NCBI RefSeq assembly: GCF_900104785.1
Contig: NZ_LT629733.1
Coordinates: 466,501 to 530,500, forward strand
Length of the DNA stretch: 64,000 nucleotides
Direction of reading: 5' to 3'
From: Formosa sp. Hel1_31_208
GTDB lineage: Bacteria; Bacteroidota; Bacteroidia; Flavobacteriales; Flavobacteriaceae
Below the pieces are notes generated by a model. The model did not search any database, was not told the origin of the DNA, and saw only the letters and a list, made by a program, of their open reading frames with translations. Below are positions 1-9,109 of the stretch, in pieces; positions within the stretch are counted from its first letter, which is position 1; the number at the start of each line of letters is the position of its first letter. A program made the translations under genes and the position numbers.

Positions 1-347
1 TTCATAAGACATAATCCGCGCAGGGCTTCTTGATTCATCTTTGCTAAAACTAAAGCGACATAGCCTCCCATAGAATGGCCAATAACAACATAATCAAAAA
101 CTTCTAAATGATTTAGCACTGCCATAACGGCTTCAGCCATATCCTCCATGGTATGAATATATCCTATACTTCCTGTTTGACCATGACCTAAAAGATCTAT
201 GCAAATTACGCGATGTGTTAAACTAATTTGGGGCATAATACCCTGCCACATCGTACTATTTTCAAGAAAACCATGAATTAAAATCACAACTTTTCCTGTT
301 CCTATATCTTCAAAATAGACGGGTATGTTTTTGTACTTTAAGATCAT
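1..347 (-). CDS. alpha/beta hydrolase, partial (C-terminus off the left edge)
   Basis: The first 115 residues of an alpha/beta-hydrolase fold enzyme are visible. An HGF oxyanion segment follows the first strands (VVILIHGF), and the nucleophile elbow GHSMGG gives the expected catalytic Ser near residue 95. The catalytic Asp and His lie beyond the window, so the substrate class (esterase, haloperoxidase-like or C-C hydrolase) cannot be told. The ATG at 347 is the first in frame after a stop-rich leader. It lies only about 7 bases beyond an exact TAnnTTTG -7 element on the same strand. It is divergent from the brnQ gene. The fold call is firm, the specific function is open. Confidence 0.85.
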   Translation of the reverse strand, partial: MILKYKNIPVYFEDIGTGKVVILIHGFLENSTMWQGIMPQISLTHRVICIDLLGHGQTGSIGYIHTMEDMAEAVMAVLNHLEVFDYVVIGHSMGGYVALVLAKMNQEALRGLCLM

Positions 348-353
348 TGAACA

Positions 354-361
354 CAAAGATA
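354..361 (-). promoter_or_regulatory. possible -7 promoter element for the partial hydrolase
   Basis: The minus strand reads TATCTTTG, an exact match to the Bacteroidota -7 consensus TAnnTTTG. No good -33 TTTG is present at the usual distance. The transcript would begin almost at the start codon. Confidence 0.35.
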
Positions 362-394
362 GGATTTGAATGAATGTCACACTTAACAATTTAC

Positions 395-402
395 TATATT
401 TG
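395..402 (+). promoter_or_regulatory. -7 promoter element for brnQ
   Basis: TATATTTG matches the Bacteroidota -7 consensus TAnnTTTG. It would start a leader of about 50 bases before the TTG start of brnQ. The -33 region is poor (a TTTG lies 26 bases upstream). Confidence 0.5.
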
Positions 403-458
403 ACTCAAATCATAATACAATGACGTCATCCTACTTCATTAACTAAAAAAATAATTGT

Positions 459-1751
459 TTGATTTCTAGAAAAAACCTGCTTATTGCCAGTTTCGGATTA
501 TTTTCCTTGTTCTTTGGTGCAGGCAATTTATTATTACCTCCTCTTTTAGGTTATAATGCCGGCGAAAACTGGTTTTGGGTAACGATTGGATTTATGATTA
601 CTGCTGTGATTATACCAATTATTGGAATTTTAGCTCATGCAAAATTACAAGGAACACTATACGACTTTGGTAAAAAAGTGTCTCCACAATTTAGTCTCAT
701 TTACTGTATTCTCATTTATGTAATTGCAGTTGCCATACCCTCACCGAGAACAGCCGCTGCAACACATGAAATTGCAATTCATCCAAACTTTGGCACGAGT
801 CCTTTATTAACCAGTGCTGTCTATTTTGCTTTGGTTTTAATATTTGTGCTAAACCGTTCTAAAATCTTAGGATTCATTGGTAAATTCTTAACCCCTTTAA
901 TTGTGATTATGCTTTTAATGGTCATAGGAATTGGCTTATGGTCTTCGGAAATGATCACAAGTACATCCCAAATTCAAACTCCCATTGTAAGCGGAATACT
1001 CGAGGGATACCAGACTTTTGATGCCATTGGCGCTGTAGTGGTTGGAGCTGTAATCATTATCTCAATAAATTTAAAAATTGATGCCAGCTTTGAAGCCAAA
1101 CGGACTTTAATAAGGAAATCGGGGTGGATTGCAGGACTCGGCTTATTTATTATTTATGCTGGATTGATTTCAGTTGGCGCATATTACGGATCAGAAATCT
1201 CAATCAATACCGATTTAAGCAGTGATATGCAACGTGCCAATTTGCTCAGAGGCATTAGTATGGCTTCACTAGGAGGTTTTGGAAATGCCGTATTAAGTAT
1301 CTTAATTTCATTAGCCTGTTTCACCACTGCGATTGGTATCATTGCAGGAACAGCCGATTATTTTAAAGGTCTGCTTCATAATTCTAAACCTGTTTATGTG
1401 ATAACGGCCATAATTGCCTGTGTCTTGGGCATTATAGTCGGTCAACTTGATTTTAACTCTATCATTTTGGTGGCAGTACCGGTTTTATTATTCATTTATC
1501 CAATTACCATCGTTCTTATTATTTTGAATGTACTTCCTGAACGCTTTTCAACAGCCTTTGTTTTTAGATCTGTAGTTTTAGTTACTTTCCTTTTTAGTAT
1601 TCCCGATGTGGTTGGTTTTGTAAGTCCGTCTGAAGGTTTACAAGCATTTATTCAATACATCCCATTTGCTCAGCAAAGTTTAGGATGGGTGATCCCTTCA
1701 TTCGTGACGTGTCTCGGAATTGGACTTTTAAATCCCATAAAAAAAGTCTAG
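459..1751 (+). CDS. brnQ: branched-chain amino acid carrier BrnQ (LIVCS family)
   Basis: This is a 430-residue inner-membrane symporter of the LIVCS family, expected to import Leu, Ile and Val with Na+ or H+. The family-typical N-terminal segment FFGAGNLLLPP (from residue 18) is present, as is the motif PSPRTAAATHE near residue 94. About 12 hydrophobic helices fill the chain, and the length is normal for BrnQ. The start is a TTG: an in-frame ATG at 420 runs into a stop after eight sense codons, and no other ATG precedes the conserved N-terminus. It stands alone between a divergent hydrolase and the convergent aminopeptidase gene. Confidence 0.9.
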   Translation: MISRKNLLIASFGLFSLFFGAGNLLLPPLLGYNAGENWFWVTIGFMITAVIIPIIGILAHAKLQGTLYDFGKKVSPQFSLIYCILIYVIAVAIPSPRTAAATHEIAIHPNFGTSPLLTSAVYFALVLIFVLNRSKILGFIGKFLTPLIVIMLLMVIGIGLWSSEMITSTSQIQTPIVSGILEGYQTFDAIGAVVVGAVIIISINLKIDASFEAKRTLIRKSGWIAGLGLFIIYAGLISVGAYYGSEISINTDLSSDMQRANLLRGISMASLGGFGNAVLSILISLACFTTAIGIIAGTADYFKGLLHNSKPVYVITAIIACVLGIIVGQLDFNSIILVAVPVLLFIYPITIVLIILNVLPERFSTAFVFRSVVLVTFLFSIPDVVGFVSPSEGLQAFIQYIPFAQQSLGWVIPSFVTCLGIGLLNPIKKV

Positions 1752-1770
1752 AACTTAAATTTCTAGACTT
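1744..1770. terminator. bidirectional hairpin between brnQ and pepP
   Basis: A 10-bp perfect stem (AAGTCTAGAA pairing with TTCTAGACTT) with a 7-base loop overlaps the brnQ stop codon. It lies between two convergent genes and has T-rich sequence on the plus-strand side. Confidence 0.7.
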
Positions 1771-1790
1771 CTTTCAAATAGTTTTTACAA

Positions 1791-3083
1791 TTAAGAATTC
1801 ATCAATTCTTCAATCTCTTCAGCTTCAATTGGAATATTTCGCATCAAGTTAAACGGTTCTCCATTTTCCCGTATTACCACATCGTCTTCTAATCGAATTC
1901 CAAAACCTTCATCTGGAATATAAATCCCAGGCTCTACAGTAAATACCATATTGGCTTGCATGGGTTCTGTTAAGATACCGTAATCATGTGTATCTAATCC
2001 CATGTGATGTGACGTCCCATGCATGAAGTATTTCTTATAGGCAGGCCAATCTTTATCTTCATTTTGGATATCTGCTTTGTCAAGCAAACCAAGTCCTAGT
2101 AATTCTGAAGTCATCAACTTACCAACCTCAACGTGATATGCTGCCCAATCTGCACCTGGCACTAACAGCTTTGTAGCATCATTTTTTACACGGTTTACTG
2201 CGTCATAAACAGCACGTTGTCTGTCCGTAAATCGTCCAGAAACAGGTATGGTTCTTGACATATCACTACTATAGTTGGCATATTCTGCTCCAACATCCAT
2301 TAAAATCAAATCTCCTGCTTTACACTGCTGATTATTCTCGATATAATGCAATACGTTGGCATTATTTCCTGAAGCGATAATCGGTGTATATGCAAACTTC
2401 TTCGAACGACGACACAAAAATTCGTGGATAAATTCGGCTTCGATCTCATACTCCCACACATCTGGTTTCACAAAATTTAAAACACGACGGAACCCTTTTT
2501 CGGTAATATCACAAGCCTTCTGGATTAAATCTAACTCAACTTGATCTTTAACTGAGCGTAAACGCTGTAAAATTGGGTTACTCTTCGCAACTGAATGCGC
2601 TGGATATTTATCTTTAAGCCATTTGGTAAAACGATCTTCTCGAGTTTCCGTTTCAACTGATGCGCGATAATGTTCATTGGTATTTATGTATACCGTATCG
2701 CATTGGGTCATGATTTCGAACATAATCTTCTCCATATCCTGAAGCCAGTAAACCGTTTTAATACCACTTGTTGCTAATGCCGCTTCTTTCGTTAATTTCT
2801 CCCCTTCCCAAACGGCAATGAGATCATTTGTTTCCTTTAAAAACAGAATTTCTCTATGCTTTTCCTTAGGGCAGTCAGGAAATAATACCAAGATACTTTC
2901 TTCCTGATCAACACCGCTTAAATAAAAAATATCCCGATGTTGTTCAAAAGGCATAGTACTATCGGCACTAATAGGATAGGTGTCATTCGAATTGAAAACA
3001 GCGAGACTGCTAGGTTTCATTTTCGACATAAAGTTTTTACGATTCTGTATAAAAAGGTTGGCGTTTATTTTGTGATATTTCAT
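1791..3083 (-). CDS. pepP: Xaa-Pro aminopeptidase (M24B family)
   Basis: The enzyme removes N-terminal residues preceding proline. The N-terminal AMP_N domain covers about residues 1-160 and the pita-bread metallopeptidase domain the rest. The dinuclear metal ligands are all visible: D263 (LMDVGAEY), D274 (SSDMSR), H355 (HGTSHHMG), E384 (FTVEPGIYIP) and E399 (RLEDDVVI). The spacing fits E. coli PepP except for a shorter loop between the last two ligands. At 430 aa it has the usual family length. No signal peptide is seen, so it is probably cytoplasmic. It is a single gene, convergent with brnQ. Confidence 0.95.
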   Translation of the reverse strand: MKYHKINANLFIQNRKNFMSKMKPSSLAVFNSNDTYPISADSTMPFEQHRDIFYLSGVDQEESILVLFPDCPKEKHREILFLKETNDLIAVWEGEKLTKEAALATSGIKTVYWLQDMEKIMFEIMTQCDTVYINTNEHYRASVETETREDRFTKWLKDKYPAHSVAKSNPILQRLRSVKDQVELDLIQKACDITEKGFRRVLNFVKPDVWEYEIEAEFIHEFLCRRSKKFAYTPIIASGNNANVLHYIENNQQCKAGDLILMDVGAEYANYSSDMSRTIPVSGRFTDRQRAVYDAVNRVKNDATKLLVPGADWAAYHVEVGKLMTSELLGLGLLDKADIQNEDKDWPAYKKYFMHGTSHHMGLDTHDYGILTEPMQANMVFTVEPGIYIPDEGFGIRLEDDVVIRENGEPFNLMRNIPIEAEEIEELMNS

Positions 3084-3239
3084 CTGTTTAATAAATTAAG
3101 TGTTTAGTACCCATACTAGCTAGCTCATAATAATTTTATTGAGACCAGTGCTCATACATGAGGTATCTTAGAACTGTTAAATTTCATTCCTGTAAAGGTA
3201 ATTAGATTAACTAGTTAATTCAAATTATCTCCAAATCGT

Positions 3240-3247
3240 TATATTTG
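3240..3247 (+). promoter_or_regulatory. -7 promoter element upstream of the secreted metalloprotease
   Basis: TATATTTG matches TAnnTTTG exactly, 43 bases before the ATG at 3291. Confidence 0.55.
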
Positions 3248-3290
3248 TTAGCGCAAAAGCAAATAATAAAAATCTTTTCAAATCTAGACT

Positions 3291-5057
3291 ATGAAAAAAA
3301 TTACATTCTCTACCTTAATATTAACCTTATGTTTTGTTATCGGTATTACAAGAGTTTCAGGAGCTCAAGAATTCTTGTATGAAGTTCCATTAACTAGTCA
3401 GGTGCAATCGTCATCACAAATTGTTGAAGGTAAGGTGATTTCTAAAGCCTCCTTTTGGGACGATAACCAAATGAATATATACACTGTTAATACGGTCGAA
3501 GTTTATAAAGTGTTTAAAGGTCAATCTTTGGCAGAAATTGTTGAAGTGATAACTCCAGGTGGTACCGTAGGCTTACAATCTGAAGTTGTAACACCTAGTC
3601 TATCTTTAAATATTGGAGATATTGGTGTATTTATGTTACACGCAAACTCTGTAACTATAAGCAATGGTAGTGCACAAACAAAGTATAAACCATTTTCTTC
3701 AGTACAAGGATTTTATAAATATGATTTAACTACCAATACGGCATATAATCCGTTTCAGACGAAACAAAATATCACGGAAAACTTTTATAATGAACTTCAA
3801 GGTTTAACTAATAGTGCTCCAGTTGAAATTTCAGAATTTGATGTCAATGCCATTAACGCTAATAGGGATGTTGCTGGCGCGGTTGTTATTACTGGCTTTA
3901 CACCCGCTACGGTAAATGGAGGTGTAAAAGACCAACTTACCATTAATGGTTTTGGTTTTGGAACTATTCCAGGAGTTATTGGCTTTAGAGATGCGAATTT
4001 TGGTGGTTCACAATATTATGATGCACTGCCAACTCAAACCGTTAGTTGGTCAGATACAGTGATTGTAGTTGAAGTTCCGTCAAGAGCAGGAACTGGTGAT
4101 ATTAGAGTACAACCATTTTCTGGTGGTACAGCTATATCTATCGATAATCTTGAAGTGTTTTATTCTCAAATCAATCCTAGTAACGGAACGTTTGACTTCC
4201 CGTCACAACATGTAGATGTTAATGGATTAGGAGGTTATACTTGGCAAATGCATACTGACTTTGATGGCAATACTGCCGCGAACGCCTCTTTTATTAGAGC
4301 CTTTGAAACATGGTCTTGCACAACAGGTATTAATTGGGATATTGGTGCCGTAACAACCGTTGATGTTGTTGCCGCAGATGGTATAAATATTATTAGATTT
4401 GATAATGCTGGCGAATTACCTGGAGGTGTTTTAGGAAGAAATACATCAAGATTTGGAGCTTGTGGTTCAACATCTCCTGGAGGTTTAGATGTATTTGTAA
4501 CTGAGTTGGATATTGTTTTTAACGACACTACCAATTGGCAATTTGGCCCTAACCCTGCAGTAGGATCGCAAGTTGACTTCGAAACAGTTGCAGTTCATGA
4601 ACTTGGACATGCACATCAATTAGCACACATCATCGATCCGGGAGCTATCATGCATTTTGCAGTTGGCCCTGGTCAAAACAACCGAAACTTGAGTGATAGT
4701 GATTTAGGCGGAGCCAACGACGTGATGGTAAGAAACATAAATTCTCCTGTTTGTGGAGAAGACGCGATGACCTTCTCGTCTTGTTCAAACCTAAGTGTAG
4801 ATGATAATTTCCTTGCTGAAAACATCTCTATTTATCCTAACCCAGCAAAAAACAATTTAAATATTTTAAGTGGTGCAGCAATACAATTAGATCAAGCAAC
4901 AATATATGATGTGCGAGGCAGACTAGTTCTTAGACAAGATTTAAGTAACTCGGGAAGTCTAAACCAGATCAACATCAGCCAACTTAATACCGGCGTTTAT
5001 TTTATCAAACTTGATACTGACAATGCCAGTACAAGTAAAAAGTTTATTGTAGAATAA
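3291..5057 (+). CDS. T9SS-exported zinc metalloprotease with IPT/TIG domain
   Basis: A signal peptide (about residues 1-25) is followed by a region without recognised motifs, an IPT/TIG-like immunoglobulin domain (about 199-281) and a metzincin-type catalytic domain. The zinc site reads HELGHAHQLAH (H436, E437, H440, H446) and a Met (M454) follows in IDPGAIMHF, as a Met-turn would. Metzincins usually have Gly where Gln443 stands here. The end (from about residue 515, ISIYPNP onward) is a type A T9SS sorting domain, so the protein should be exported and released or anchored at the cell surface. It has its own promoter and terminator. Its substrate is unknown. Confidence 0.85.
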   Translation: MKKITFSTLILTLCFVIGITRVSGAQEFLYEVPLTSQVQSSSQIVEGKVISKASFWDDNQMNIYTVNTVEVYKVFKGQSLAEIVEVITPGGTVGLQSEVVTPSLSLNIGDIGVFMLHANSVTISNGSAQTKYKPFSSVQGFYKYDLTTNTAYNPFQTKQNITENFYNELQGLTNSAPVEISEFDVNAINANRDVAGAVVITGFTPATVNGGVKDQLTINGFGFGTIPGVIGFRDANFGGSQYYDALPTQTVSWSDTVIVVEVPSRAGTGDIRVQPFSGGTAISIDNLEVFYSQINPSNGTFDFPSQHVDVNGLGGYTWQMHTDFDGNTAANASFIRAFETWSCTTGINWDIGAVTTVDVVAADGINIIRFDNAGELPGGVLGRNTSRFGACGSTSPGGLDVFVTELDIVFNDTTNWQFGPNPAVGSQVDFETVAVHELGHAHQLAHIIDPGAIMHFAVGPGQNNRNLSDSDLGGANDVMVRNINSPVCGEDAMTFSSCSNLSVDDNFLAENISIYPNPAKNNLNILSGAAIQLDQATIYDVRGRLVLRQDLSNSGSLNQINISQLNTGVYFIKLDTDNASTSKKFIVE

Positions 5058-5080
5058 AAACATCATTACAATATCATTTT

Positions 5081-5112
5081 AAAAGGTGTCTTTTTAAAAA
5101 GACACCTTTTTT
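5081..5112 (+). terminator. Rho-independent terminator after the metalloprotease
   Basis: A 30-base perfect palindrome (AAAAGGTGTCTTTTT and its complement) ends in a run of T. A hairpin forms with the central T/A bases as loop. Confidence 0.8.
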
Positions 5113-5138
5113 CATTTTATAACGAAACTCTCCTCATC

Positions 5139-5146
5139 TATATTTG
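5139..5146 (+). promoter_or_regulatory. -7 promoter element upstream of the beta-propeller gene
   Basis: TATATTTG matches TAnnTTTG exactly, 31 bases before the ATG at 5178. Confidence 0.55.
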
Positions 5147-5177
5147 TTATCTTTAGAGTTCTAAAAAACCAACCATT

Positions 5178-8015
5178 ATGTTTAAACAAATTTGTTATTT
5201 CTTCTTTTTAGTCTCTGCCGTAAGTATTGCACAACAAACTGCGACCTCATCAACAATCATCGAAGAAGCACTCCTTCAAAAACAACAATTCACCACAACC
5301 TCTTTAGTTAAAAATGTAGCTTTTGAAAATATTGGTCCTACCGTGATGAGTGGCCGTGTAGTTGATTTAGCAGTCAATCCTGATAATCCAACAGAATTCT
5401 ATGTAGGTTATGCGTCTGGAGGTGTATGGCACACTGTAAATAACGGGACAACATTTAACCCCATATTAGATTCGTCGCCGACACAAAATGTTGGCGATAT
5501 TGCAGTAGATTGGAACAATCGAACTATTTGGGTTGGCACAGGAGAAAACAATTCATCACGCTCAAGTTATGCTGGTATTGGTATTTTAAAATCTACAGAT
5601 AATGGGAAAACCTGGCAAAATATGGGACTTATAGATTCTCACCATATTGGTCGTATTCTTATTAATCCAAATAATCCAGATGAAGTAGTAGTAGGTGTGA
5701 CGGGCCATTTATATTCGCCAAATCAAGAACGCGGTATTTATAAAACTACTGATGGCGGAAAGACATGGTCGCAAAAATTATTTGTAGATGAGATGAGCGG
5801 TATTATTGACCTTCAAACCAATCCAAACAACTTTAATTTGATGTTTGCGTCATCATGGACCAAAGACAGAAAAGCCTGGAATTTTGATGGTAGCGGTAAT
5901 AATTCAGCTATTTATAAAAGTACTGATGCAGGTGACTCATGGGCTAAAGTATCCATAGATAACAGCGGCTTTCCTACGGGTCAAGGTGTTGGTAGAATTG
6001 GACTGGCAGTATACGATAACAATATCGTTTATGCGGTACACGATAGTCAATTCCGAAGAGCTTCCGAAGAGAAAAAAGAACCGACAAATATGTTGACAAA
6101 AGAAGACTTTAAAACCATGTCTACTTCCGACTTTTTAGCACTAGATAATAAAAAGCTAAATGCCTATTTAAAAATGAATGGGTTTCAAGAAAAATATCGC
6201 GCAGACAATGTCAAACAAATGGTTCGTAGCGGAAATGTGAAGCCTATTGACCTTTCAAAGTATTTGGAAGATGCTAATTCTATGCTCTTTGATACACCAG
6301 TAATTGGAATTGAAGTGTATAAAAGTATCGATGGCGGAATGAGCTGGAAAAAAACACATTCCGATTACCTAGATGATATCTACTATAGTTACGGTTACTA
6401 TTTTGGACATATCTATGTTGCACCTAATAATGCAGATCATTTATATATCTATGGTGTGCCTATCGTAAAATCTAAAGATGGAGGGAACACTTTTAAGTCT
6501 ATTAGTGCCGAGAACGTGCATGCCGATCATCATGCCCTTTGGATCAATCCCAAAAATCCGAATCATTTAATTAATGGAAACGATGGTGGTGTAAATATCA
6601 CCTATGATGACGGTGAGAACTGGATTAAAAATAACGCCCCTTCTGTGGGTCAATTTTACGCCATTAATGTCGACAATGCGAAACCATATAACGTCTATGG
6701 TGGCTTACAAGATAATGGTGTGTGGGTTGGAGCTCACACGTCTAGAGAAAATAAAAGTTGGCATCAGAGCGGTCAATATCCTTGGAAAAGTATAATGGGT
6801 GGTGACGGCATGCAAGTTCAAATTGATAGCAGAGATAACAACATTGTATATACCGGTTTTCAATTTGGAAATTACTTCAGATTGAATCTCGAAACCGAAG
6901 AACAAACTTACATTCAACCCAAGCATGAGTTAGGCGAAACACCATATCGTTTTAATTGGCAAACACCAATTTTATTGTCACCGCACAATCAAGATATTTT
7001 GTATTTAGGAGGCAACAAATTAATGCGTTCTATGAATCAAGGTAATGATTGGACGGCCATTAGTGAAGACCTAACCAATGGAGGAAGAAAAGGAAATGTC
7101 GCTTATGGTACGCTAAGTGCTATTAGTGAATCTCCATTTCAATTTGGATTAATTTATACTGGAAGTGACGATGGCGTTGTGGCATTGACAAAAAATGCTG
7201 GTGCAAGTTGGACTCCTATTTCAGCATCCCTACCTAAAGACCTTTGGGTCAGTCGCGTCGTGGCTTCAGAACATCAAAAAGAACGTGTGTATGTGACTCT
7301 TAATGGCTATCGATGGGATGATTTTAAAGTATATGCATACATGAGTGATGACTATGGAAATACCTGGATTGATATAAGTGGTAATATTCCGGCATCTCCT
7401 GTAAATGTAATTCGAGAGGATTCTGAAAATGAAAACATTTTGTATTTGGGAACCGATAATGGTGCTTACATATCTTTCAATCGTGGGCAAAACTGGGAAG
7501 TTTTTAGCAAAGGACTCCCTAACGTAGCTATTCACGATATCGTAATTCAGCCAGAGGCAAAGCATCTATTGTTAGGAACTCATGGCAGAAGTATCTATAA
7601 AACGGATATTACACCATTACAACAAATGAATGATGATATGCGTTCAAAATCGATCACCTTATTCAAAGTAAATAATACAAGGTATTCATCCCGTTGGGGA
7701 AGTAGTTGGAGCAAATGGTTTGATGCTTTCGAACCTCAAGTAGATATTACCTTCTACACGAATGCTTCAGGCGAAAAAACCATTAAAGTATTCTCAGAAA
7801 ATGGAGATTTGCTAAATGAAATGAAAATTAAAGCAGATAAAGGGTTTAACTATACAGCCTATGATTTAACACTCACGGAAAAGGGACGAAAAGCATTGCT
7901 CAAAAACAATACAAGCATTGATATTAACAAAGCTAAAAACGGTAGGTATTATGTACCCAAAGGAACCTATACGATACAAGTAGGGGATGAAAAAACAACG
8001 TTTGACGTAAAATAA
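5178..8015 (+). CDS. exported VPS10/sortilin-like BNR (Asp-box) beta-propeller protein
   Basis: The 945-residue protein begins with a signal peptide (residues 1-18, cleavage near SIAQQ). About ten Asp-box (BNR) repeats of the S/T-x-D-x-G-x-x-W type follow, for example STDNGKTW, TTDGGKTW, STDAGDSW, SIDGGMSW, SKDGGNTF, TYDDGENW and SDDYGNTW. This is the pattern of sortilin/VPS10 10-bladed propellers and of the large group of Bacteroidota 'glycosyl hydrolase BNR' proteins. An insertion rich in Lys and Met (about 295-375) interrupts the propeller. No sialidase Arg triad or T9SS tail is evident, so it is probably periplasmic. Enzyme activity cannot be assigned. Confidence 0.8.
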   Translation: MFKQICYFFFLVSAVSIAQQTATSSTIIEEALLQKQQFTTTSLVKNVAFENIGPTVMSGRVVDLAVNPDNPTEFYVGYASGGVWHTVNNGTTFNPILDSSPTQNVGDIAVDWNNRTIWVGTGENNSSRSSYAGIGILKSTDNGKTWQNMGLIDSHHIGRILINPNNPDEVVVGVTGHLYSPNQERGIYKTTDGGKTWSQKLFVDEMSGIIDLQTNPNNFNLMFASSWTKDRKAWNFDGSGNNSAIYKSTDAGDSWAKVSIDNSGFPTGQGVGRIGLAVYDNNIVYAVHDSQFRRASEEKKEPTNMLTKEDFKTMSTSDFLALDNKKLNAYLKMNGFQEKYRADNVKQMVRSGNVKPIDLSKYLEDANSMLFDTPVIGIEVYKSIDGGMSWKKTHSDYLDDIYYSYGYYFGHIYVAPNNADHLYIYGVPIVKSKDGGNTFKSISAENVHADHHALWINPKNPNHLINGNDGGVNITYDDGENWIKNNAPSVGQFYAINVDNAKPYNVYGGLQDNGVWVGAHTSRENKSWHQSGQYPWKSIMGGDGMQVQIDSRDNNIVYTGFQFGNYFRLNLETEEQTYIQPKHELGETPYRFNWQTPILLSPHNQDILYLGGNKLMRSMNQGNDWTAISEDLTNGGRKGNVAYGTLSAISESPFQFGLIYTGSDDGVVALTKNAGASWTPISASLPKDLWVSRVVASEHQKERVYVTLNGYRWDDFKVYAYMSDDYGNTWIDISGNIPASPVNVIREDSENENILYLGTDNGAYISFNRGQNWEVFSKGLPNVAIHDIVIQPEAKHLLLGTHGRSIYKTDITPLQQMNDDMRSKSITLFKVNNTRYSSRWGSSWSKWFDAFEPQVDITFYTNASGEKTIKVFSENGDLLNEMKIKADKGFNYTAYDLTLTEKGRKALLKNNTSIDINKAKNGRYYVPKGTYTIQVGDEKTTFDVK

Positions 8016-8050
8016 AAAGGATTTTTATAAGTTTTATTAAAAAATCATCA

Positions 8051-8926
8051 ATGAACGTCTATAGATATAGTGCTCTATTCATTTTTAGTATGTTATTGTC
8101 GTGTAGTGATAATTCTACCGATAATCCACCACTGAATAGCCCTAACTTAATCATTAAATTAAAATTTGATCCAGATCAGGAGCGATTAGGAAATCTCGGT
8201 CAACCTGTCTCCGTACCGATTGGTAATGCTGCCCAAACACCAACAATAAATCGCATGAGTGCCAACTACATAGAATTTGCGCCATCTGCTACAACGGCTT
8301 TAGGAACAGGTGAAGTCATATTTGAAGGTGATGAAACCACAGATGGAGGCACACAGGCTATCAATTTCCAAAATGCTGTTTTTGCAGGAAATAATGACAC
8401 ATTTTTAATTGTACCTCTATCAGAGGTTTCTATCGGAAATTATGAATGGGTAAGGGTGTCTTTAGCTTATCAAGAAGGCGGTATTGATTTACGTGTCAAT
8501 GGCCTTGATATTTCTGGTACCTTAGGAAGTTTTGTTGGATACAATTCATATATCACTTCTTTTAATCTGAACGGAAACATCATTGATGTCAATGCCAACA
8601 AGGAACAAGGTTTTTGGGTATTTGAAGCCTTAGGTTTTACAACGCAAGGTCAGGCGCCCGAAGGCGCAACCACAGTATCTAACCCTTTATTTGCCACTTC
8701 TCCAATCCCACAGGGATCCTGTGTTGTGACTGGAGAATTTGAAAATGGTTTTACAATTACCGGAAATGAAACACAAGACATTACTGTGACCCTTTCATTT
8801 TCTATTAACGATAGTTTTGAATGGACCGAGGTTAATGCCGATGGTAAATATGAACCAGAAGTTGGCGAACAAGTGGTTGATATGGGACTTCGCGGATTAA
8901 TACCATTAGTTTCAAACAGTCCTTAA
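8051..8926 (+). CDS. lipoprotein of unknown function
   Basis: The 291-residue protein has a lipobox (LLSCS, lipidated Cys at residue 18) after a short hydrophobic signal, so it is a predicted lipoprotein. The mature part is rich in Asn, Thr, Gly and beta-strand-like segments and has no motif that I recognise. It starts 35 bases after the beta-propeller gene and may be in its operon. Proteins of this kind occur in flavobacteria as unnamed lipoproteins. No function is proposed. Confidence 0.8.
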   Translation: MNVYRYSALFIFSMLLSCSDNSTDNPPLNSPNLIIKLKFDPDQERLGNLGQPVSVPIGNAAQTPTINRMSANYIEFAPSATTALGTGEVIFEGDETTDGGTQAINFQNAVFAGNNDTFLIVPLSEVSIGNYEWVRVSLAYQEGGIDLRVNGLDISGTLGSFVGYNSYITSFNLNGNIIDVNANKEQGFWVFEALGFTTQGQAPEGATTVSNPLFATSPIPQGSCVVTGEFENGFTITGNETQDITVTLSFSINDSFEWTEVNADGKYEPEVGEQVVDMGLRGLIPLVSNSP

Positions 8927-9109
8927 ATTTTAACGTTACCAATAAAATAGGTATGCTTGATTAAAACTATTCACATTTCTTTCACATTTTTTTGACATGT
9001 TCTAAAGAATATACCATTAGTTTTACCATGAATTAAATAAAAAATTAGCACCTCTTGGCCATCTAAAAAAAATTAAGAGACCCTTTTTTAAATCTAACTA
9101 AATTACACC

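Noticed and set aside
420..446. Eight-codon frame upstream of brnQ as a leader peptide
   Set aside because: It has only one branched-chain codon and no attenuator hairpin follows; probably chance.
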